A DNA stretch of 46,361 nucleotides from the NCBI RefSeq assembly GCF_022179125.1, contig NZ_BPQG01000080.1, positions 1 through 46,361 on the forward strand. Direction: 5' to 3'. The position numbers were made by a program, and so were the translations under genes. Under the pieces are notes generated by a model. The model worked only from the letters and a program-made list of their open reading frames with translations, did no database searches and was not told the origin of the DNA. Below, piece after piece: positions 7,727 to 15,566 of this stretch. Numbering within the stretch: position 1 is the first letter of the stretch; each line of letters begins with the position of its first letter. The DNA comes from Methylobacterium cerastii. Lineage in GTDB: Bacteria > Pseudomonadota > Alphaproteobacteria > Rhizobiales > Beijerinckiaceae.

Positions 7727-7833
7727 GTGCTTCTTGTCTCGCCCGAGCTTTGCGCGAGCATCGTTGCGGGACGACGTGGGCGCAAGCTCTGTCGATGCTT
7801 CGGGACCGATCACTCCGCAGGAAGCGCGGGTCG

Positions 7834-7853
7834 CCTCTCCCGTTCGGGAGAGG
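7834..7853. repeat. half-copy palindrome upstream of hemC
   Basis: CCTCTCCCG-TT-CGGGAGAGG is a perfect 9-bp-arm inverted repeat. It is the core unit of the larger repeats in this window and lies between the ABM-domain gene and hemC on the same strand, so it could reduce read-through into hemC. Confidence 0.75.
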
Positions 7854-7872
7854 GGGCGCGTCGAGCGATCCG

Positions 7873-8172
7873 TCAGAACGCCTTCAGCACCCGCTCGGTG
7901 TGCTCCACCGCGGGCGGGCTCGCGAAGCACGGGGAGACGATGGCGCGGTAATCCTGCCAAGCTTGCGAGCCGGTGAAGTCCTTGGTGTGGGCCTCCAGCG
8001 TCTCCCACTCGATCAGCAGGCGGTAGCGCTGCGGATGCTCGACCGAGCGCCGCACGTCGAAGCTGCGGCAGCCGGCGGCGACCCGGAAGATCTCGGCGGC
8101 CCGACTGATGCCGGCCTCGAACTCGGCCTCCATGCCGGGCTTGATCTCGACCTGCGCGATTTCGAGGATCAT
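7873..8172 (-). CDS. ABM-domain (antibiotic biosynthesis monooxygenase-like) protein
   Basis: A 99-residue protein with the dimeric ferredoxin-like ABM fold: ILEIAQVEIKPGMEAEFEAG, then RAAEIFRVAAGCRSFDVRRS, then a strand-helix ending HTKDFTGSQAWQDYRAIV. Members include heme-degrading and quinol monooxygenases and many of unknown role; the substrate here is unknown. I favour ATG 8172, because AAGGA lies about 10 nt upstream; the in-frame GTG at 8181 almost touches that Shine-Dalgarno. It lies 28 nt downstream of the Kdo hydroxylase gene on the same strand, so they are probably co-transcribed. Confidence 0.85.
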   Translation of the reverse strand: MILEIAQVEIKPGMEAEFEAGISRAAEIFRVAAGCRSFDVRRSVEHPQRYRLLIEWETLEAHTKDFTGSQAWQDYRAIVSPCFASPPAVEHTERVLKAF

Positions 8173-8200
8173 TCGTGTCACGTCCTTGTGCGGAAAAAAC

Positions 8201-9064
8201 CTATTGGAGCGGGCGGCCGAGCTTGCGCGCGAGGATCCGCTGCGGGCTCGTCTCCGGGTCGGCCTGGGCGGAGACCGGCAGGTAGGCGGTCTGCTCCAGC
8301 ATGTAGCGGCCGCCCATGGCCCCGTGCATGACGAGGTCGGAGAAGGTCACCCAGGTCTGGCCGGGCTGGAATTCCACGTCGGCCTGGGGGGCGTTCGCCT
8401 GGTAGCCTTCGTCCTGCTTCAGGGCGTCGTGCAGGTGCAGCATCAGGTGGTCGTATTCCGAGCGCCGCGCCTTGGTGATGCGGAGCGCCGCCAGCAGGCG
8501 CGCCGAGAGCGGCGAATAGCCCGGGAGCTTGGGCAGGAACTTGTCGGCCATCGAGCCGAAATCCTCGCCCACCCGCCACAGGCGCGGCTGGCCGCTCGGG
8601 TTGATGTTGCGGAACACCCGCAGGATGCGCTTCTCGCCGATCGGGTTCGAGGGGAAGGCGTCGACGTGCAGGCGGGTGTCGTCGCGGCGCCAGCTCATCT
8701 TGCGCCGGTCCACGTCGAAGGGCCGGTACGAGGTGCCGGCGAGGCTGATCCGGTCGGCATATTCCGGCAGGTGGCGCGCGATCAGCGCTTCGGCGAAACC
8801 GCGATAGCGCACCAGCAGCCGGCGCAGGGCCTCCTGCTCCTCCGGCGTGCCGGCGGCGCCCCGGAGGCTCGCCGCCTCGCCGCGGATGTTGACGTTCTTG
8901 GCCTTGCCGTCGGCGAACGGGCGCTCGGTGAAGCGCCGCTCGAAGTCGCTGAACGGGAAGTCGAGATCGGGGAACATCAGCACCGCGCCGCCTTCGAGCG
9001 CCGCGGCGAGCGAGCCGTTCGCGGCGGATCCCGCAGCGGGGACGGTGAGGATCGGGCTGATCAT
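8201..9064 (-). CDS. kdoO: Kdo hydroxylase (Fe(II)/2-oxoglutarate-type dioxygenase)
   Basis: KdoO enzymes hydroxylate C3 of a Kdo residue in the lipopolysaccharide inner core, giving Ko, at the cytoplasmic side of LPS assembly. The 287-residue product shows the family pattern: an N-terminal GGAVLMFPDLDFPFSDFE, then SWRRDDTRLHVDAFPSNP, RILRVFRNINPSGQPRLWRVGE, and a C-terminal DLVMHGAMGG. The likely metal ligands are His133, Asp135 and His247. Length is close to the family norm. The ABM-domain gene follows 28 nt downstream. No other LPS core genes are nearby. The function is well supported by the motifs, but the exact substrate is inferred. Confidence 0.87.
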   Translation of the reverse strand: MISPILTVPAAGSAANGSLAAALEGGAVLMFPDLDFPFSDFERRFTERPFADGKAKNVNIRGEAASLRGAAGTPEEQEALRRLLVRYRGFAEALIARHLPEYADRISLAGTSYRPFDVDRRKMSWRRDDTRLHVDAFPSNPIGEKRILRVFRNINPSGQPRLWRVGEDFGSMADKFLPKLPGYSPLSARLLAALRITKARRSEYDHLMLHLHDALKQDEGYQANAPQADVEFQPGQTWVTFSDLVMHGAMGGRYMLEQTAYLPVSAQADPETSPQRILARKLGRPLQ

Positions 9065-9282
9065 GCGGGTCGCGTGTCCTGTCGCGTGGCCGGCTTCGCG
9101 GGTCCGCGGGTTTAGCCGACGCCCGCGGGAAGGGCCAGCCGCGGCGGTTTTCCGGTGGATGACGGCACCTGCGTCCTGTCATCCCGGGATGCCGCAACCG
9201 GAACGCCTTGCGCAACCGATGCCGAGGCGGCACGTTCTCCCCCTGTTCCGGGCGGTCTCGCCCGCGCAAGGATCATTCGCCG

Positions 9283-9738
9283 ATGGCGACGCTGAAGGAA
9301 TTCGAGGAGTCGCTGCGCGAGCACGGCATGAACATGGCGCTCGCGCTGCTGGAGCGCCTGCGCGAGCGCGACCGCGCCACCCGCACGGTGAAGCCCGCCC
9401 GCCGGCTGACCGGGCAGAAGATGACGCCGGAACTCGCCCACGCCATCCTCGACCTGCACGCCTCCACCGGGATGACCCAGCAGGAGATCGCCTTCAAGGT
9501 CGGCGTGAACCAGGGGCGGGTCAACGAGGTGATCAAGCGCGGCAAGTGGCTCGACGGCGATCCGCACGCCCCCGAGGCGGTGGCCCGCGACAAGGCGCTC
9601 GCCCGCCTGCGCGGCGAGCCGACGGCGCGCAAGGCGCCCACGGTGAAGCGCGCGTCGGGCAAGAGCATCCCGGTCAAGGCCAAGACCGCCCCCGCGCCGC
9701 GGCGCAACCAGGGGCAGCTGGCGTTCGGCGACCTCTGA
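9283..9738 (+). CDS. Helix-turn-helix protein of unknown function
   Basis: A basic 151-residue protein. A central helix-turn-helix is visible at about residues 54-85 (AHAILDLHASTGMTQQEIAF, then KVGVNQGRVNEVIKRGKW), similar to Trp-repressor or sigma-70 region 4 style HTHs. The C-terminal third is a Lys/Arg/Ala/Pro-rich tail that would bind nucleic acid nonspecifically. The start is ATG 9283, with AAGGA 10 nt upstream. It is divergent from the Kdo hydroxylase across about 220 bp. I do not recognise a characterised homologue; a DNA-binding regulator is the best inference. Confidence 0.8.
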   Translation: MATLKEFEESLREHGMNMALALLERLRERDRATRTVKPARRLTGQKMTPELAHAILDLHASTGMTQQEIAFKVGVNQGRVNEVIKRGKWLDGDPHAPEAVARDKALARLRGEPTARKAPTVKRASGKSIPVKAKTAPAPRRNQGQLAFGDL

Positions 9739-9845
9739 GCCGTTCGGCCGGGGTCGAAACGCAACCGGCTCGACGACGTGACCAAGGGTTTGCGACGGTG
9801 CGCAAGCCTTGACCGCCTCGCTCGGACGATGACCTTATCGACGGC

Positions 9846-10322
9846 ATGGAACCGCTTCCCGACCCCGTCGAACGCGCCCGCGCTTCAGGCTCCGGCGCTC
9901 CCCCGGAAGGCGGCTTCTCGGCCCTGACGCCGGAGCTGTCCGTCAGCGATCTCGATGCGAGCCTGCGGTTCTGGTGCGACCTGCTCGGGTTCGCCGTCGC
10001 CTACGATCGCCCGGCCGCCCGCTTCGCCTATCTCACGCGGGGCAGAGCCCAGATCATGCTGTGTCAGCTGAACGGTCGCTGGTCGACGGGCGTCCTGGAT
10101 CGTCCCTACGGCCGGGGGGTGAACTTCCAGATCATGGTCGACCGGCTGGACCCGATCCTGGCCGCGCTCGAGACCGCGCGCTGGCCGCTGTTCGATGAGC
10201 CGAGGGAGGCCTGGTATCGGACAGGTCCGATCGAGGCCGGCCAACGAGAGTTCCTCGTCCAAGACCCCGACGGATATCTCGTGCGCCTCGCCGAGAGTCT
10301 CGGGCACCGGAAACCCGAGTGA
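9846..10322 (+). CDS. VOC-family (glyoxalase/bleomycin-resistance-like) protein
   Basis: A 158-residue protein with one vicinal-oxygen-chelate unit. It has ELSVSDLDASLRFWCDLLGF at the first beta-alpha-beta, then RPAARFAYLTRGRAQIMLCQ, GVNFQIMVDRLDPILAALE and FLVQDPDGYLVRLAESLG at the C-terminus. The pattern best fits bleomycin-resistance-like dimers that bind ligands without catalysis. The first 25 residues are Pro/Ala-rich and could be untranslated if a later start is used. It follows the HTH gene by 107 nt on the same strand and converges on sixA. Confidence 0.85.
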   Translation: MEPLPDPVERARASGSGAPPEGGFSALTPELSVSDLDASLRFWCDLLGFAVAYDRPAARFAYLTRGRAQIMLCQLNGRWSTGVLDRPYGRGVNFQIMVDRLDPILAALETARWPLFDEPREAWYRTGPIEAGQREFLVQDPDGYLVRLAESLGHRKPE

Positions 10323-10353
10323 CGTCCATTCTCCGGCCGGGCCGCCATTCTCG

Positions 10354-10368
10354 CGATCAAGCTGATCG
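10354..10368. terminator. short hairpin between convergent VOC and sixA genes
   Basis: CGATCA-AGC-TGATCG is a perfect 6-bp stem with a 3-nt loop in the 55-bp gap between two converging genes. There is no T-tract, so a terminator role is only suggested by position. Confidence 0.3.
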
Positions 10369-10377
10369 TGTTCGCCC

Positions 10378-10899
10378 CTAATCCGTCAGGTCGGGGCTCA
10401 AGTCCTTCGGCCGCACGAAGCGCTCCAGGCGGCCGTTGCGGCCGACCTCGCTCCAATGCGCCACGTCGAACTCGATCACCGCCAGCGCCGCCGTGGGGAA
10501 GCCCTGCGCGAGGCGCTTCTGCGCGGCGCGCGCGCCCTCCGCCACCAGCATGTCGGCGAGCGCCTCGGTGCCGGGGTTGTGGCCCACGAGGATCAAGGTG
10601 TCGGCCGTGTCGGGGCTTTCGCGGACGGCCGCAAGCAGCGCGGCGGGCGGGGCCTCGTAGATCGTCTCGACGATGCGCACGCGCACCGCGTCGAGGGCGG
10701 TCGCCACCGCCTCCCAGGTTTCCCGCGTGCGCTTCGACGGCGAGACCAGGGCGAGGTCCGGCTTCAGGCCTTCGCTCGCGAGGTAGGCGCCCATCCGCGG
10801 CGCGGCCTCGCGGCCGCGGGCGTCGAGGGGCCGGTCGATGTCGGAGACGCCCGGCGGCCGGTCGGACTTGGCGTGGCGCAGGAGCAGCAGGCGGCGCAT
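10378..10899 (-). CDS. SixA-type histidine phosphatase
   Basis: A 173-residue cytoplasmic phosphatase of the histidine phosphatase superfamily. The catalytic RHAK motif is in MRRLLLLRHAKSDRP; a second Arg is in VSPSKRTRETWEAV and the second His in LILVGHNPGTEALADML. SixA of E. coli removes phosphate from a histidine phosphotransfer domain or from PTS NPr; the substrate here is not known. Its ATG (10899) overlaps the stop of the aldo/keto reductase gene as TGATG, so it is likely translated by re-initiation from that message. Confidence 0.9.
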   Translation of the reverse strand: MRRLLLLRHAKSDRPPGVSDIDRPLDARGREAAPRMGAYLASEGLKPDLALVSPSKRTRETWEAVATALDAVRVRIVETIYEAPPAALLAAVRESPDTADTLILVGHNPGTEALADMLVAEGARAAQKRLAQGFPTAALAVIEFDVAHWSEVGRNGRLERFVRPKDLSPDLTD

Positions 10900-11879
10900 C
10901 AGGCGAATCCGACGATCGGGTGCGGGGTGTAGAGCGCTTCGAGGCCCTGCGTCTCCTCCGGCGTCAGCACGAGGTCGAGGGCGGCGACCGCGTCGGTGAG
11001 GTGGCCCCCCTTCGAGGCGCCGACGATCGGGGCGGCGACCTCGGGCTTGGCCGCGACCCAGGCGAGGGCCACCTGCGCGCGCGGCACGCCGCGGGCCTTC
11101 GCGATCTCGGCGACCTTGGCGATGATCGCCTCGTCCGCCGCGGCGGCCGCGTCGTAGAGGCCCTTGCCGACGGCGTCGCTGTCCTGGCGCGCGGTGGTGG
11201 AATCGGGGTCGCGGGTCAGCCGCCCGCGGGCGAGCGGGCTCCAGGGCAGCACGGAGATCCCCTGGTCGCGGCAGAGCGGCAGCATCTCGCGCTCCTCCTC
11301 GCGATGCAGCAGGTTGACGTGGTTCTGCATGGTCGCGAACCGCGTCCAGCCATGGAGGTCCGCGGTGTAGAGCGCCTTCGAGAACTGCCACGCGTACATC
11401 GACGAGGCGCCGAGATACCGCGCCTTGCCGGCCTTCACCACGTCGTGCAGCGCCTCGAGCGTCACCTCGATCGGGGTGTCGTAGTCCCAGCGGTGGATCT
11501 GGAACAGGTCGACGTGGTCCATGCCGAGCCGCTTCAGGCTGGCGTCGATCGCGGAAAAGATCGCTTTTCGCGAGAGGCCGCCGGCGTTCGGCTGGTCCTT
11601 GAGCGGGAAGTAGCACTTCGTCGCGACGACGAGGCTGTCGCGGTCGCCGTAATCCTTCAGCGCCCGCCCGACGATCTCCTCGCTGGTGCCGTCGGAATAG
11701 TAGTTGGCCGTGTCGAAGAAGTTGATGCCGAGGTCGAGCGCCTGGTGGATCAGCGGACGGCTCTCGTCCTCCGGCAGCGTCCAGGGATGGGGCCCGCGCT
11801 CAGGGATGCCGTAGGTCATGCAGCCGAGGCAGAGGGCGGACACGTCGAGGCCGGTGCGGCCGAGCTTTTTCATCTTCAT
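10899..11879 (-). CDS. Aldo/keto reductase
   Basis: NAD(P)H-dependent oxidoreductase of 326 residues with a TIM-barrel fold. It starts MKMKKLGRTGLDVSALCLGC and has the catalytic tetrad segments FFDTANYYSDG (Asp, Tyr), VVATKCYF (Lys) and LFQIHRWDYDTP (His). The C-terminal cofactor-binding stretch APIVGASKGGHLTDAV is also present. The family acts on many carbonyl compounds and the substrate is unknown. I chose ATG 11879; the upstream frame crosses repeat DNA and is not conserved-looking. It is coupled to sixA by a 1-nt TGATG overlap. Confidence 0.93.
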   Translation of the reverse strand: MKMKKLGRTGLDVSALCLGCMTYGIPERGPHPWTLPEDESRPLIHQALDLGINFFDTANYYSDGTSEEIVGRALKDYGDRDSLVVATKCYFPLKDQPNAGGLSRKAIFSAIDASLKRLGMDHVDLFQIHRWDYDTPIEVTLEALHDVVKAGKARYLGASSMYAWQFSKALYTADLHGWTRFATMQNHVNLLHREEEREMLPLCRDQGISVLPWSPLARGRLTRDPDSTTARQDSDAVGKGLYDAAAAADEAIIAKVAEIAKARGVPRAQVALAWVAAKPEVAAPIVGASKGGHLTDAVAALDLVLTPEETQGLEALYTPHPIVGFA

Positions 11880-11950
11880 GCGGCGCGATCTGAGTGAGTG
11901 CGATACGATGGACAGAGCGGGATGCGTCTTTCGCGGGTCCGACGCGCGGC

Positions 11951-12150
11951 CCCCTCTCCTCGCACGCGGGAAGAGGCCTGCAGGCACCGCGTCGTGCCTG
12001 CAGGAAGCAGAGGCGAAGCCGCAGCGGCGGTGAGGGGGCTTCGACGAACGAGCCTCCTCCGTCCACCCCCCCCTCACCCTCGGCTGCCGCCTCGCCGTGC
12101 TCCCCGACAAGGGGGAGACACGGCCCTCTCCCCGCAGGCGGGGCGAGGGG
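11951..12150. repeat. long composite GC-rich inverted repeat
   Basis: The outer ends are related palindromes (CCCCTCTCC...GCGGG at the left; GCCCTCTCCCCGC...GGGGCGAGGGG at the right). Inside is a pair, GGTGAGGGGG and CCCCCTCACC. Overall layout and several blocks match the element at 44120-44316. Open frames across it (for example on the minus strand at 11800-12156) are Arg/Pro/Gly-rich and not credible genes. It makes up most of the 325-bp gap upstream of the aldo/keto reductase gene. Confidence 0.7.
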
Positions 12151-12204
12151 ATGCATGGGGGTCGGTCCGCCCGGGACCAGGAAGGAGGACGCCGAAACGG
12201 CGCC

Positions 12205-13056
12205 TCAGCCCCCGCGCCCCTCGCGCCGCATCATGAAGGCCAGCTTCTCGAACAGGCTGACGTCCTGCTCGTTCTTGAGCAGCGCCCCGTGCAGCGGCGG
12301 GATCAGCTTGCGGGCATTGGTCTCGCGCAGCGTCTCGGGATCGACGTCCTCCGAGACGAGGAGCTTGAGCCAGTCGAGGAGTTCCGAGGTCGAGGGCTTC
12401 TTCTTGAGGCCCGGCACCTCGCGGGTCTCCAGGAACACCCGCAGCGCCTCCTCGACGAGGCGGTGCTTGATGCCGGGATAGTGCACGTCGACGATCGATT
12501 GCAGCGTCTGCGCGTCCGGGAACTTGATGTAGTGGAAGAAGCACCGGCGCAGGAACGCGTCCGGCAGCTCCTTCTCGTTGTTCGAAGTGATGATCACCAC
12601 CGGGCGGCGATCCGCCCGCACCGTCTCGCCGGTCTCGTAGACGAAGAACTCCATGCGATCGAGCTCGGTGAGCAGGTCGTTCGGGAACTCGATGTCGGCC
12701 TTGTCGATCTCGTCGATCAAGAGCACCGGGCGCTCGTCGGCGGTGAAGGCCTCCCACAGCTTGCCGCGGCGGATGTAGTTCGCAATGTCCGAGACCCGCG
12801 GGTCGCCGAGCTGCGAGTCGCGCAGGCGCGAGACCGCGTCGTACTCGTACAGGCCCTGCTGCGCCTTGGTGGTCGACTTCACGTTCCACGTGAGGAGCCG
12901 GGCGCCGAGGCCCTTGGCGATCTCCTCGGCCAGCACCGTCTTGCCGGTGCCGGGCTCGCCCTTCACCAGCAGCGGCCGCTCGAGCACGATGGCGGCGTTG
13001 ACGGCCGCCGTCAGGTCGGGCGTCGCGACGTAGGACTCGGTTCCGGTGAAGCGCAT
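12205..13056 (-). CDS. MoxR-family AAA+ ATPase
   Basis: A 283-residue cytoplasmic MoxR-type AAA+ ATPase, a chaperone-like class that helps mature metalloenzymes or complexes. It shows Walker A GEPGTGKT (33-40), Walker B VLLIDEID (111-118), the sensor-1 region VVIITSNNEKELPDAFLRRC and the FHYIKFPD segment. Members are usually followed by a von Willebrand A (CoxE-like) gene. Here the next gene downstream is an aldo/keto reductase beyond a repeat, so the usual partner is missing at this site. The start is ATG 13056; further upstream the frame becomes Arg-rich and crosses a hairpin. Confidence 0.92.
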   Translation of the reverse strand: MRFTGTESYVATPDLTAAVNAAIVLERPLLVKGEPGTGKTVLAEEIAKGLGARLLTWNVKSTTKAQQGLYEYDAVSRLRDSQLGDPRVSDIANYIRRGKLWEAFTADERPVLLIDEIDKADIEFPNDLLTELDRMEFFVYETGETVRADRRPVVIITSNNEKELPDAFLRRCFFHYIKFPDAQTLQSIVDVHYPGIKHRLVEEALRVFLETREVPGLKKKPSTSELLDWLKLLVSEDVDPETLRETNARKLIPPLHGALLKNEQDVSLFEKLAFMMRREGRGG

Positions 13057-13138
13057 CGAGCTGTTTCGTCCTGGCGGGCCGGCGCGGCCGACCCGTCCGA
13101 CATAGGGCGCAAAGCCGGTCGCGAGCAACGCCCCTCGG

Positions 13139-13159
13139 TGATCGCTCAAAAAGCGATCA
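13139..13159. other. perfect 8-bp hairpin upstream of moxR
   Basis: TGATCGCT-CAAAA-AGCGATCA is a perfect stem with a 5-nt loop in the 254-bp gap between the DUF892 gene and the MoxR gene. On the minus strand it overlaps a short open frame ending AGKKPKMIAF and a stop. It could end the DUF892 transcript or be the end of a repeat; neither is shown by the sequence. Confidence 0.4.
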
Positions 13160-13310
13160 TCTTGGGCTTCTTGCCGGCCTCGATCGCCGGCGCCCGCCTC
13201 CGCGGGCTTAGGCTTCCGCTCCGCTCGACGCATGCCCGGACATCCGTCCGGACAAGCCCGCCGCTCCGCGCGGCGCTCTTCGCGCCGAAGACGTCGCCCT
13301 CCCTGGTCGT

Positions 13311-13820
13311 TTACCGGTCGGCCTTCTCGCCGGCGGTGGACAGCTCGATGTAGCGCAGGGTCGTCGGGCGGACGAGCTCGCGCACCTTGGCGGCCATGCC
13401 CTCCTCCTCCTTCAGCGATTGCTGGAAGGCGGCGGCATGCCCCTGCTGGCCGGCGGCCTCGCCGATCGCGAGCAGCGAGGTGTAGGCCGCGATCTCGAAG
13501 TTCTCGAAGGCGTGGTTGGCGTAGGCGTTCTTCAGGATCTCGTCCTGGGCCGGCGCGTGCCCGAGCGCCATCATGTTGCCGACGAAGCCGAGGAACCCCT
13601 CCTTCAGCGCGGACGAGCTCTCGGCCAGGCTGTGCAGCGCCTCCTCCAGGCGTGTGCGCTGGCCGTGGGTCTCGTCGATGTGGCGGCGGAGCGCCGCCTC
13701 CATCTCGGGATAGTTCTGCAGCCGTTCGACCTGGCGCTCCATGATCTGGAGCGCCTGCATCTCCAGGGCGTGGGTGTTCTTCAGAGCCGTGACGTAGATG
13801 TCGCGCGTGTCGAGGGCCAT
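13311..13820 (-). CDS. DUF892 (YciE/YciF-like) ferritin-like protein
   Basis: A 169-residue four-helix-bundle protein of the YciE/YciF family, ferritin-like proteins tied to stress responses in enterobacteria; the biochemical role is not settled. Family features are YVTALKNTHALEMQALQIME at the N-terminus, then RRHIDETHGQRTRLEEALHS, and FENFEIAAYTSLLAIGEAAG with the conserved Glu/His pattern of the metal site. I start it at ATG 13820 (ALDTRDIYV). A palindromic repeat lies about 140 bp upstream. The next gene upstream on the same strand is chpT, but the repeat separates them, so co-transcription is doubtful. Confidence 0.9.
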   Translation of the reverse strand: MALDTRDIYVTALKNTHALEMQALQIMERQVERLQNYPEMEAALRRHIDETHGQRTRLEEALHSLAESSSALKEGFLGFVGNMMALGHAPAQDEILKNAYANHAFENFEIAAYTSLLAIGEAAGQQGHAAAFQQSLKEEEGMAAKVRELVRPTTLRYIELSTAGEKADR

Positions 13821-13957
13821 CGTGCATCTCCTGAGCGGCGGCCGGAACGTCGGCCTGGGATCAGGGGGAAGACCCGGCGAACACCGGCCAAGTTTCCGGC
13901 CGAGCGCGCGGGCGTTCAGTGTGACGCAGGGGGGGTGGATCGCGCGAAGCACCGCGT

Positions 13958-13987
13958 GGTCCCCTCTCCCGAACGGGAGAGGGGACC
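13958..13987. repeat. perfect 14-bp-arm palindrome
   Basis: GGTCCCCTCTCCCG and CGGGAGAGGGGACC face each other across a 2-nt AA centre. This is the core of the window-wide repeat family. It lies between chpT and the DUF892 gene, downstream of the chpT stop, where it could act as a terminator. Confidence 0.8.
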
Positions 13988-14061
13988 CGTGCCTTGCTCG
14001 GGACGCGTGGCGAGGCGTCCGCATCCAGGAACCGCTGCGGGGAGAGGGACGAGCCCGCCCC

Positions 14062-14796
14062 TCAGGCGAGCAGGGTGTCCGACGGCTCGCTGTCGGACGG
14101 CCGGTCGTCCTCGGAGCTGGCCGGCGGCGTCTCGATCACCGGCTCGACCGCGGCGGCGACCGGCTCCGAGCGGATCGTCACGGTGTCGCCCTCGATGGAG
14201 AAGCTCACGGTCATGGCGGCGGCGCGGGCCACGAGGCCGGCGTAGTAGGGCAGGATGCCGTGGGCGTCGACGACGCCGTTCTCGGGCGTGCCGGCGATCA
14301 GCGCCTCGACATGGGGCGGGATGCGGGCGTGCGAGCCCTTGGCGACCAGCACCAGGGTCGGGGCCTCGCCGTCGCCCGTGACCTTGACGTCGAGGAGGCC
14401 GCCGCGCGGGATCGCGCCGGTGGAAATCATCACGAGGTTCAAGAGCAGCTTGACCTTGTTCTTGGGGAAGAGCGCCACCGGCGCGCTCCAGCTGAGCTGG
14501 GTCTTCTCGTCGGAGAACATGCCGCGGGAGACCTTCTCCGCGTCGGCGAGGTCGATCGAGGCCCCGGCCGAGCCCGCCGCGCCGAACGCGATCCGGGCGA
14601 ATTGCAGCCGGGCGGAGGCGTGGCGCGCGCTCTTGCGGATCAGGTCGAGGGCGAACTCGCGCATCGACTCGTCCTGGTCGTCCTCCAGCACCTCGAGACC
14701 GTTCACGATCGCGCCCACGGGGCTGATCACGTCGTGGCAGACGCGGGAGCACAGCAGCGCGGAGAGGTCGAGGGCGTCGAGGGTCACGGCATTCAT
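14062..14796 (-). CDS. chpT: Histidine phosphotransferase ChpT
   Basis: ChpT carries phosphate from the hybrid kinase CckA to CtrA and CpdR in the alphaproteobacterial cell-cycle relay. The 244-residue product has the dimerisation/histidine segment LSALLCSRVCHDVISPVGAI, with the phospho-accepting His in CHDVISP, followed by NGLEVLEDDQ. A degenerate HATPase-like C-terminal domain follows (KLLLNLVMISTGAIPRGG; GILPYYAGLVARAA). The tail (about 215-244) is Pro/Ser/Asp-rich and probably disordered. I chose ATG 14796, next to NAVTLDALDLSALL; a longer frame adds an Arg/Pro-rich extension. Three imperfect copies of TCGGACTTGGTC lie just upstream at 14818-14853. Confidence 0.9.
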   Translation of the reverse strand: MNAVTLDALDLSALLCSRVCHDVISPVGAIVNGLEVLEDDQDESMREFALDLIRKSARHASARLQFARIAFGAAGSAGASIDLADAEKVSRGMFSDEKTQLSWSAPVALFPKNKVKLLLNLVMISTGAIPRGGLLDVKVTGDGEAPTLVLVAKGSHARIPPHVEALIAGTPENGVVDAHGILPYYAGLVARAAAMTVSFSIEGDTVTIRSEPVAAAVEPVIETPPASSEDDRPSDSEPSDTLLA

Positions 14797-15002
14797 GGCA
14801 CGCTCCGGGCGTTTTCTTCGGACTTGGTCTTCGGACTTGGTCGTCCGGCTTGGCGACGCGGAACCCGGCCGCCGCGGCGGCCCGCCCGAACGGATAGACG
14901 CCACATCCGGCTTTGCAAAGGGTTACGGGGGGCGGCGCGCGGCCCCGGACGCGCGAGCGCTGGGGGGCCGCCATCATCCGCAACGCCCCCCGTCGCAGCT
15001 CG

Positions 15003-15563
15003 TCAGGTCCGATAGAACAGCACCCGGCCGTCCGCCCGGATCTGGAGCAGGGCGTCGAACTCCCGCACGTTGCGGGTCAGCACGGCGAACCCGTGCTTCA
15101 TCGCCTGGACGAAGAGCACGCAGTCGTGGAGGGCCTTCATGCGCTCGGGCTTGCCGTAGCCCTGAACGCGCGCGAGCAGGCCGGCATACACGGCGGCCTG
15201 GCCGAGGACGTCCATGTCCGGCACGAACAGGCGATGCGCCGGCATGGCCTCGACGGCCGCCTCGATCGCCGCGACGGCGGCTGGGGTCCGCGCGTCGCCC
15301 GGATCGAGCACGCCCACCGCATGCAGGAGTTCCTGCACGGCGACGGCGCTGTGGTTCACCGGCCGGATCGCGAGCAGGTCCTCGACGACGGCGGGCGCCT
15401 TGCCCTGCATCTGGTCGATGTAGACGCAGGTATCGAGGAGAAGCCCGTTCCCGGCCGACGCGTCGGGTCCGAGGAACGGAAGCGCGTCGTCGGGGCGGCG
15501 GGCGAGGGTCCGCGCCGCAGCGCGCCGCCTGACGCGTTCGGCGGACCGGAAGTCGAACGCCAC
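15003..15563 (-). CDS. PIN-domain toxin-like ribonuclease
   Basis: A 186-residue protein with a PIN domain from about residue 40. The first acidic residue lies in LLLDTCVYIDQM, a second acidic site in VQELLHAV, and the later ones in RMKALHDCVLFVQAM and VLTRNVREFDALL. PIN toxins cut RNA with Mg2+. The N-terminal 38 residues are Arg-rich, which is unusual for minimal VapC toxins. It starts at GTG 15563, only 3 nt after the stop of the upstream gene, the expected arrangement for an antitoxin-toxin operon. The pairing is inferred from context. Confidence 0.82.
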   Translation of the reverse strand: MAFDFRSAERVRRRAAARTLARRPDDALPFLGPDASAGNGLLLDTCVYIDQMQGKAPAVVEDLLAIRPVNHSAVAVQELLHAVGVLDPGDARTPAAVAAIEAAVEAMPAHRLFVPDMDVLGQAAVYAGLLARVQGYGKPERMKALHDCVLFVQAMKHGFAVLTRNVREFDALLQIRADGRVLFYRT

Positions 15564-15566
15564 GGT

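Noticed and set aside
10378-11616. Apparent long protein with SixA at its C-terminus
   Set aside because: The N-terminal part is an off-frame reading of the aldo/keto reductase; SixA starts at ATG 10899 through a TGATG overlap.
11800-12156. Short frames over the repeat upstream of the aldo/keto reductase
   Set aside because: Composition is set by the palindromic repeat and no initiation signal or family is seen.
13150-13310. A small open frame ending AGKKPKMIAF upstream of moxR
   Set aside because: No clear start or Shine-Dalgarno, and it overlaps a hairpin; it might be part of a repeated element, so I list only the hairpin.
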